Below are positions 18,022 to 23,104 of a DNA stretch of 64,000 bases, piece by piece. The translations under genes were made by a program, and so were the position numbers. The stretch is from Bin5 sp965218625 (GTDB lineage Bacteria; Chloroflexota; Anaerolineae; Caldilineales; Caldilineaceae): positions 1 through 64,000 of the forward strand of contig CBDCLG010000020.1 in the NCBI GenBank assembly GCA_965218625.1. The letters are read 5' to 3'. Within the stretch, counting starts at the first letter, position 1. Each line of letters opens with the position of its first letter. The notes below the pieces were generated by a model. The model was not told the DNA's origin, did not search any database, and saw nothing but the letters and a program-made list of their open reading frames with translations.

Positions 18022-18122
18022 ATTCCTCCGCCAGCATTACCTGGATCAGGTCCGTCGGTCATCTCCACCGCGCATCCCGTGACGCGCAAAGAGATATCTC
18101 AGCCCGGTTCATCCGAGCTCCC
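18022..18122 (-). promoter_or_regulatory. TPP (THI-element) riboswitch
   Basis: Read on the minus strand, the conserved TPP core is all present. CTGAGA is at 18102-18097, ACCTGATC at 18051-18044, and GGTAATGCTGGCGGAGGAA runs to about 18023. A variable stem lies between the first two. A promoter lies about 70 bases upstream and an intrinsic terminator about 40 bases downstream. It heads the thiamine-binding/ABC importer operon, the expected regulon, and represses it when TPP is abundant. Confidence 0.95.
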
Positions 18123-18177
18123 GATTGCGATTCAACTGTTAACGTACTTGCTCGCGCCCCTCGGCGCATCTATTTGT

Positions 18178-18206
18178 AGTATACCCGACCCTAATACGCA
18201 AGTCAA
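18178..18206 (-). promoter_or_regulatory. sigma70-type promoter of the thiamine uptake operon
   Basis: On the minus strand TTGACT (18206-18201) and TATACT (18183-18178) are separated by 17 bases. Transcription would start near 18170, about 48 bases before the first conserved riboswitch bases. Confidence 0.75.
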
Positions 18207-18266
18207 GTAGGGTCAGCCCTCGCCCACGGCACGCCGGCAGGGAAGAAAGTTCCCGAACAGAATCTA

Positions 18267-18295
18267 TTAACATTGACTTTCAACCATGCTATTCT
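18267..18295 (+). promoter_or_regulatory. Putative promoter of higBA
   Basis: TTAACA (18267-18272) and TATTCT (18290-18295) with 17-base spacing, 67 bases before the reconstructed higB start at 18363. It remains upstream of the transposon-like insertion at 18409, so transcription of the downstream genes must cross that element. Confidence 0.5.
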
Positions 18296-18327
18296 GGGAA
18301 CAGACGAAAGCCTTGTTACTTGTTCCC
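18296..18327. promoter_or_regulatory. Candidate autoregulatory operator of higBA
   Basis: Inverted repeat GGGAACA / TGTTCCC (18296-18302 and 18321-18327) with an 18-base spacer, directly downstream of the -10 hexamer. HigA antitoxins repress their own promoter through palindromes in this position. Assigning this palindrome to HigA is inference. Confidence 0.4.
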
Positions 18328-18362
18328 TTGTCTGGCCGCCTTTGGTAGGATTCTCTTCCAAG

Positions 18363-18839
18363 ATGAGGATTATCGCCAAAAGAACATCGGGAAGATTGTG
18401 GGAGATTAGGGCTCGTTGACATTTGTCTGAACTGTGATTCATCTGATTGAAGTGATGGGCATGATTATCGGCGCTGGCTTCAGATGCGGGCTTTGTTCAC
18501 GGGAATCAGGTGAATCAGAGTCCAAACTGCTTTCAGACAGCCTGTAGATGTCGCTTCTTTGATTAGTTTTCTGAAATGTCAACGGAACCTAATCCCGATG
18601 CCGAGAAACCTCTGCAAGCCTGGCACAAGGAAGTCGAAAAGGAAGACTGGTCCAAGCCGGAGGACCTCACGGCAAGATATCCCAGGGCCAGCACAGTTGG
18701 CGATAATCGCGCAGTCTTCAGGATCAGACAGGGCCGCTACCGGCTCATCGTTAAAATAAACTACAACCGAGGAATGGTCTTCATCCGTTTCATCGGTACC
18801 CATACCGAGTACGACAAGATCGACGCCGAGACGATATGA
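18363..18839 (+). pseudogene. higB: higB-type mRNA-interferase toxin gene interrupted by a 181-bp MITE
   Basis: ATG 18363 begins MRIIAKRTSGRLWEI, the expected N-terminus of HigB. The frame then enters the 181-bp element at 18409 and stops within a few codons. Beyond the element the same frame resumes as NPDAEKPLQAWHKE and runs to the family C-terminus FIGTHTEYDKIDAETI. Removing the element and one copy of the flanking TA joins the halves in frame into a 97-residue HigB of normal length. An ATG supplied by the element (18576) could start a truncated form, MSTEPNPDAE onward, lacking about 15 native residues. HigB cleaves mRNA on ribosomes. This copy is probably inactive or altered, while the antitoxin gene downstream is intact. 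Confidence 0.85.
18409..18589 (+). mobile_element. 181-bp MITE, copy 1 (inside higB)
   Basis: Flanked by TA on both sides (18407-18408 and 18590-18591). Terminal inverted repeats: GGGCTCGTTGACATTT at the left and AAATGTCAACGGAACC at the right. An inner inverted pair of TGATTCA-type repeats follows. No coding capacity. TA target duplication and short ends suggest mobilisation by an IS630/Tc1-type transposase, none of which is in the window. Confidence 0.85.
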
Positions 18840-18981
18840 GAATTGCCAATGGTTCAGAGAGGGAGGCCAAAACAGACATTTCAAGAGATCGGACCGAACA
18901 GCCCCGTACGCGCTATCTGGAGCAGTCATCGCGACAAATCTGCCCAGATTGCGCCCTGGAAGTAACACGAGGAGAACATCA

Positions 18982-20199
18982 GTGAACACCACCAATTTCA
19001 GGGCCATCAGAACAGAGGAGGACTATGAAGAAGCGCTCGCGCGCATTGACGAAATATTTGACGCAGAAAGCGGCACGCCGGAAGAAGAGGAGCTTGAAGA
19101 ACTGGTCGATCTCATTCAGCTCTACGAGAGCAAGCACCACCCGATCGACCCTCCCGATCCAATCTCTGCCATCAAGTTCCGCATGGAACAGGCCGGCCTG
19201 AGGCAACGGGACCTCGTTCCCATCATCGGAAGCAGGGCGAGAGTCTCGGAAGTACTGTCGGGCAAGCGGGACATCACAATGTCAATGGCGCGCGCGCTGC
19301 ATGAACATCTCGGGATCCCCGCCGACGTGCTGCTGCAGAAACCGGGTGCGGAGTTCGATCCTGCCCTGAAGGGGATCGACCTGCACCGCTTCCCGTGGAA
19401 AGAGATAGTGAAACGGGAGTGGATTCCAGAACCGCCCAATCTTCGCGATTACGTCAACGAAATGCTCGAAGCCTTGGTAAGACCGGCCGGCGGGCTGAAA
19501 GCAGTCCCGAAGGTTCGCTTTCGCGAAAACGGGCGCCGCCGGCTCAACGCCAACGCCGACGCCTACGCCGTCCGAGCCTGGTGCTGGCGCGTCCTGGGCC
19601 TTGCCAACGACCGCATCCCACAGAACGCTTACACGCCGGGGACGGTAACCGCTTCGTTTATGCGAGAGGTCGCCCACCTCAGCGTCTACGACGACGGCCC
19701 TACGCGTGCGCGCGATTTCCTGGCCCAACACGGCATCCCCCTCGTCGTAGAACCACATCTGCCCAGGACCTATTTGGATGGGGCCGCACTCAGTTTGCAG
19801 GATGGCCGTCCGGTCATCGCGCTGACGCTGCGCTACGACCGCATCGACAGCTTCTGGTTCAGCCTGATGCACGAGCTGGCCCACGTGGGACTCCACCTGG
19901 ACAGCGGCGGGAGCGACCCCTTCCTGGATGACCTTTCCGTTAGCGGATCGGACCCGTTGGAAGAGGAGGCTGACAAGCATGCCCAGGACGCCCTCATCCC
20001 TCCAGAAATGTGGCTATCCAGCAGTGTGCGAACCAAGCCAAGCCGCCTGGCCGCTTTCAGCCTGGCCCAGGAAGCGGTTGTGCATCCCGCAGTCGTCGCC
20101 GGACGCGTGCGCTACGAGCGGAACAACTATCGACTGCTCTCAAAGATGGTCTGGAAGGAGAAGGCCAGTGTTCAGTTTAAGGAGCAAGAGGACAACTGA
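18982..20199 (+). CDS. higA: HigA antitoxin fused to an ImmA/IrrE-type metallopeptidase domain
   Basis: 405 residues. The N-terminus has the HigA pattern FRAIRTEEDYEEALARIDEIFDAE and an HTH around residues 60-105 (MEQAGLRQRDLVPIIGSRARVSEVLSGKR). The C-terminal half is an ImmA/IrrE-like zinc peptidase with HELAH at about 297-301 and a downstream EEEADKHAQDAL helix carrying the likely third ligand. Start GTG 18982 is set by GAGGAG just upstream and by the family N-terminus. It follows higB by 142 bases, an unusually loose spacing. The peptidase may regulate antitoxin turnover, but no target is evident. This antitoxin would still be made although its toxin gene is broken. Confidence 0.8.
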   Translation: MNTTNFRAIRTEEDYEEALARIDEIFDAESGTPEEEELEELVDLIQLYESKHHPIDPPDPISAIKFRMEQAGLRQRDLVPIIGSRARVSEVLSGKRDITMSMARALHEHLGIPADVLLQKPGAEFDPALKGIDLHRFPWKEIVKREWIPEPPNLRDYVNEMLEALVRPAGGLKAVPKVRFRENGRRRLNANADAYAVRAWCWRVLGLANDRIPQNAYTPGTVTASFMREVAHLSVYDDGPTRARDFLAQHGIPLVVEPHLPRTYLDGAALSLQDGRPVIALTLRYDRIDSFWFSLMHELAHVGLHLDSGGSDPFLDDLSVSGSDPLEEEADKHAQDALIPPEMWLSSSVRTKPSRLAAFSLAQEAVVHPAVVAGRVRYERNNYRLLSKMVWKEKASVQFKEQEDN

Positions 20200-20252
20200 G
20201 CCGTCTCGCCGAAGACTAAGCGCCCTTTAGCTCTCACGAAGGGAGGCAAACC

Positions 20253-20453
20253 ATGAGCGTGAAAAAATGGACATCCACAGAAGAACGCCGGCTCCGCCGC
20301 AGAATGAAGTCGAAGAACGAACACTGCGATGACTGTGGGCGACCACTTGGAGCCAAATCGTTGCGTCACTTCGGCGTAATGTGGCACCCGATGGTGCTGC
20401 TATGCACGACCTGTGAAGATTTGCGTCTCAGACAGAGATATAAGAGCCCGTAA
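20253..20453 (+). CDS. Small zinc-finger protein of unknown function
   Basis: 66 residues, very basic N-terminal half (EERRLRRRMKSK), with two Cys pairs, CDDC and CTTC, spaced about 25 residues apart and able to bind one zinc ion. A strong GGGAGG site precedes ATG 20253. HNH-like residues are not complete, so a nuclease role cannot be claimed. It sits between higA and a HEPN-like defence gene, all on one strand. Confidence 0.6.
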   Translation: MSVKKWTSTEERRLRRRMKSKNEHCDDCGRPLGAKSLRHFGVMWHPMVLLCTTCEDLRLRQRYKSP

Positions 20454-20514
20454 GACTGCCCGGGGCTAGGACACTTTAGAGCCCTAATAACGAACTCTAT
20501 ATGGAGGTAACCAA

Positions 20515-21429
20515 ATGGATCTTGACAGAATTCTCAGACCGTTTTCTAGGCGAAACAAAGAAACTAACAAGGCAAGTAAGCCACTTACTCCTGAGTTCAG
20601 AAACAGATTCTTTATGCGTTGCGTAGATGAATTCCCCCTTCACGAACCCTTTGGCGGCATTCCACCCTTCTGGGCCAGGATGAACAAGGAACTAAAGTTG
20701 CTCTATGGCCGAATATTTTTGGCTAGTGATAATGGCCGCCCTGTAGTTGAGGATACCATCAGATTCTTGGAGAAATGCAATGACGAACAGTTCCTTGACT
20801 TTGTCGAATTTACCTTTCGGATTCAGCGACCTTCCCCAATGGCAAGTCCAAATGAAGTGAAATTGGCTGAAGTGAATAGATTCCTTATGGAGGACGATCT
20901 GCCATATTTCGTGACCGATTACGTTACCACCAGTCGCCAGAGCGATGAGGGCGAATGGACTGAAGTGTATACGGAACAATTCCCCCAGGTAATACGACGG
21001 GACGATGAAATTGTGCATGAGACCGCGATTGAGCCCTCTCTTGCACTCTTAAGACATCCCGCGTTTTGTCATGCAAATGAGGAGTTCCTTGAAGCCCTCA
21101 AGGAGTATCGGTTAGAGGAGTACAAAGATTGCGTAACGAAATGCGCCAGCGCATATGAGAGCGTTTTGAAGGTCATTTGCGAAAGAAAGGGGTGGAAACT
21201 CAGAGGCTCTGGCAACGCGACGAATCTCTTAACGACGGTTTTGAACAACACCGGATTGAGTCAGTACTACAAGAACGCACTTCAAGTTGTATTCATCATC
21301 AGAAACGAAGAGAGCACATCGCATGGCGCTGGTTCACAACCGAAAAATGTGCCCCAACACGTCGCAAAATACGCAATCAGCGCTACTGCATCTGCCATTC
21401 AGTTGCTTGTGGAAGATACAGGCCTGTGA
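20515..21429 (+). CDS. Abortive-infection-like protein (STM4504/CBY_0614 type) with C-terminal HEPN/Abi_C domain
   Basis: 304 residues. The N-terminal half (FRNRFFMRCVDEF, PFWARMNKELKLLYG) resembles the AbiJ-type N-terminal domain of the STM4504/CBY_0614 family. The C-terminal part, about residues 195-304, is helical and carries RNEESTSHG with Arg263 and His270 in the R-x6-H spacing of HEPN ribonucleases, followed by the VAKYAISATASAIQLLVE helix typical of Abi_C. HEPN Abi proteins are predicted to cleave RNA on phage infection. Start ATG 20515 has GGAGG upstream. GC content drops clearly here. It is in a defence island next to a TIR-SLATT pair. Family placement is from pattern memory. Confidence 0.65.
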   Translation: MDLDRILRPFSRRNKETNKASKPLTPEFRNRFFMRCVDEFPLHEPFGGIPPFWARMNKELKLLYGRIFLASDNGRPVVEDTIRFLEKCNDEQFLDFVEFTFRIQRPSPMASPNEVKLAEVNRFLMEDDLPYFVTDYVTTSRQSDEGEWTEVYTEQFPQVIRRDDEIVHETAIEPSLALLRHPAFCHANEEFLEALKEYRLEEYKDCVTKCASAYESVLKVICERKGWKLRGSGNATNLLTTVLNNTGLSQYYKNALQVVFIIRNEESTSHGAGSQPKNVPQHVAKYAISATASAIQLLVEDTGL

Positions 21430-21644
21430 ATCAAAGAGACAATCTCCAAAGTCGATTGGTGCACCAGGCCGTGCTCTGGAGCAATTTGCCAAGCGCGGTA
21501 AGAACCTGAGTTATGGCGTTGGGATGGTGGTGACATGCTGCACCCAACCTCGTTCACCGGGATGAGAGACGTTTTCCCGTATCGAAGTCCAATCATTGGG
21601 CGAGTACCAAATACGGCCCAAATCCAGGCAAAGGAAAGAAGGAA

Positions 21645-22076
21645 ATGCCACATTTGCACCAATACAGGATATTCATCAGCCACGCGTGGAAGTACAACAA
21701 GGAATACTACCGCTTGACCAAATTTCTGGACAATGCTACGAACTTTCGGTTTGCAAACTATAGTGTTCCAAAACACAGTCCCGTGGATGCAAACAACAAG
21801 AGCAAGTTGAAGGAACAATTGCGTCGGCAAATTCGGCCTGTAGAGGTCGTAATCATACTTGGTGGCATGTATGTTTCTTATAGCGATTGGATTCAATTCG
21901 AGATCGACTATGCGAGCAATTTGCAAAAGCCCATATTGGGAATAGCTCCATGGGGCTCGACGAGAATACCGAAAGCAGTTCAAGGGTCAGCAGATAAAAT
22001 CGTCGGCTGGAACACTTCCACTATCGTAAGCGCTATAAGGAGGCTGTCTCAAAGTGGAAAGAGAAGATTTCGATAG
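21645..22076 (+). CDS. ThsB-like TIR-domain protein (DUF1863/MTH538 type)
   Basis: 143 residues, a single TIR-like domain. The N-terminal strand RIFISHAWKYNKEYYRL and the segment FANYSVPKHSPVD match the Thoeris ThsB/MTH538 group. Trp82 and Glu86 in SDWIQFEID occupy the position of the catalytic Glu of NAD-processing TIRs. ThsB proteins make a cyclic ADP-ribose isomer after phage sensing, which switches on an effector. No ThsA gene is next to it. Instead a two-helix membrane protein gene overlaps its last 23 bases. A purine-rich AAGGAAAGAAGG site precedes ATG 21645. Enzymatic activity is inferred, not shown. Confidence 0.75.
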   Translation: MPHLHQYRIFISHAWKYNKEYYRLTKFLDNATNFRFANYSVPKHSPVDANNKSKLKEQLRRQIRPVEVVIILGGMYVSYSDWIQFEIDYASNLQKPILGIAPWGSTRIPKAVQGSADKIVGWNTSTIVSAIRRLSQSGKRRFR

Positions 22077-22485
22077 CTATCTGGAGACTCGATATGAGGA
22101 CCAAGTTAGGTGGTATAGCTGCAAGTCCGCCCAGAACAAGAGATACTATCACGGGCTCCAATGGACGGCCATCGTAATCTCGGCTGCAGTTCCTGTCATG
22201 ATAGTTCGGATGCCTGAGGACTTTCAATGGATTACAGTCTTTCTGGCGATTCTCCTGACAATCACTACATCGGCCTTAAAATCTTTCAAATACCAAGAGA
22301 ACTGGCTCAGTTACAGGACAATCGCGGAAACATTAAGAAAAGAGAAGCACTACTATAGCGCTGCTGCCAATGGCTATGCCACCGCCGAAGACAGGGAAAA
22401 AGTCTTCATAGAGAGGGTCGAAAGTATCATTTCGAGGGAGAATACATTGTGGATAGCAGCCCATACAAGAAAAGAACATGCTTGA
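22054..22485 (+). CDS. SLATT/DUF4231 two-transmembrane effector-like protein
   Basis: 143 residues. Pattern of the DUF4231/SLATT family: amphipathic N-terminus YLETRYEDQVRWYSCKSAQNKR, two hydrophobic helices at about 34-53 and 57-78, then the conserved FKYQENWLSYRTIAETLRKEK and a C-terminal helix. SLATT proteins are predicted pore-forming effectors in nucleotide-signal defence systems. GTG 22054 lies inside the TIR gene, with GGAGG upstream, so translation is coupled and the two proteins probably act together: TIR as signal maker, SLATT as membrane effector. This pairing differs from classical Thoeris (ThsA-ThsB). Confidence 0.75.
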   Translation: MEREDFDSYLETRYEDQVRWYSCKSAQNKRYYHGLQWTAIVISAAVPVMIVRMPEDFQWITVFLAILLTITTSALKSFKYQENWLSYRTIAETLRKEKHYYSAAANGYATAEDREKVFIERVESIISRENTLWIAAHTRKEHA

Positions 22486-22579
22486 GGACTCCGACTGAGG
22501 ACAACGGTGACCACTTCAAGGCCTCCGCAATCGCTCACGACCCCCAACCAACCCATCGACTAGCATAGTGACACTACTA

Positions 22580-22760
22580 GGGCTCGTTGATATTTGTCGG
22601 AACTGTGATTCAGCTGATTTATCTGATGGACTAGATTAACGGCGCTGGCTCCAGAGGTGGGATTCGTTGACGAGAATCAGGTGAATCAGAGTCCAAACTG
22701 CTTTCAGGCAGCTTGCAAGTGCCGCCTCTTTGACTATTCTTCTGAAATGTCAACGAAACC
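22580..22760 (+). mobile_element. 181-bp MITE, copy 2
   Basis: Same length and ends as copy 1 and the same orientation, with TA on both sides (22578-22579, 22761-22762). The left end has one change (GTTGATATTT). It lies in the gap between the SLATT gene and the restriction-modification gene. Confidence 0.85.
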
Positions 22761-22767
22761 TAATTAC

Positions 22768-22836
22768 TGAGCACCTTTCTTTGCTGGAGAGCCTTTGTTG
22801 GCCAACTTCAATTCTACCGGCTTTGTAAGGTGCTCA
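22768..22836. repeat. 69-bp segment bounded by 10-bp perfect inverted repeats
   Basis: TGAGCACCTT (22768-22777) and AAGGTGCTCA (22827-22836) enclose 49 bases and begin 8 bases after MITE copy 2. It could be a hairpin, a terminator or a smaller insertion element. Nothing identifies it further. Confidence 0.4.
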
Positions 22837-23104
22837 TTTGCTCCGAATTCAGGTTAGGTATTGGGCCGCGCCGCGTTTGTCGACAGTCCTTCAAGCCGCC
22901 TCGCTTCCCTCCTCTACTTCACCATCGACCCCCAGCACTCCCGACACCTCCTCCCGCCTACACCAACAACATACCACTTCGCCCGATCCGCCTCAGTTCC
23001 GCCAATCCCTACTGTCCACTGCAGTCCCGGCTCAGCGATCGCCCTGAAAATGTAGTATCATTACGCAAGAACTCACCTACACGGACCTCACCACCCCAGC
23101 TGCC
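22837..23104. other. Non-coding gap before the restriction-modification gene
   Basis: Pyrimidine-rich sequence with no supported gene, repeat or RNA. A weak -10-like TAGTAT at about 23053-23058 precedes the start codon at 23105, without a matching -35. Confidence 0.4.

Noticed and set aside
18409..18440. Outward promoter in the MITE (perfect TTGACA in the ends)
   Set aside because: The hexamer points inward from both ends and no well-spaced -10 follows, so it would not drive flanking genes.
18576..18839. ATG 18576 as the native start of higB
   Set aside because: The codon belongs to the MITE end and lacks a ribosome site; the genuine N-terminus is found upstream of the element at 18363.
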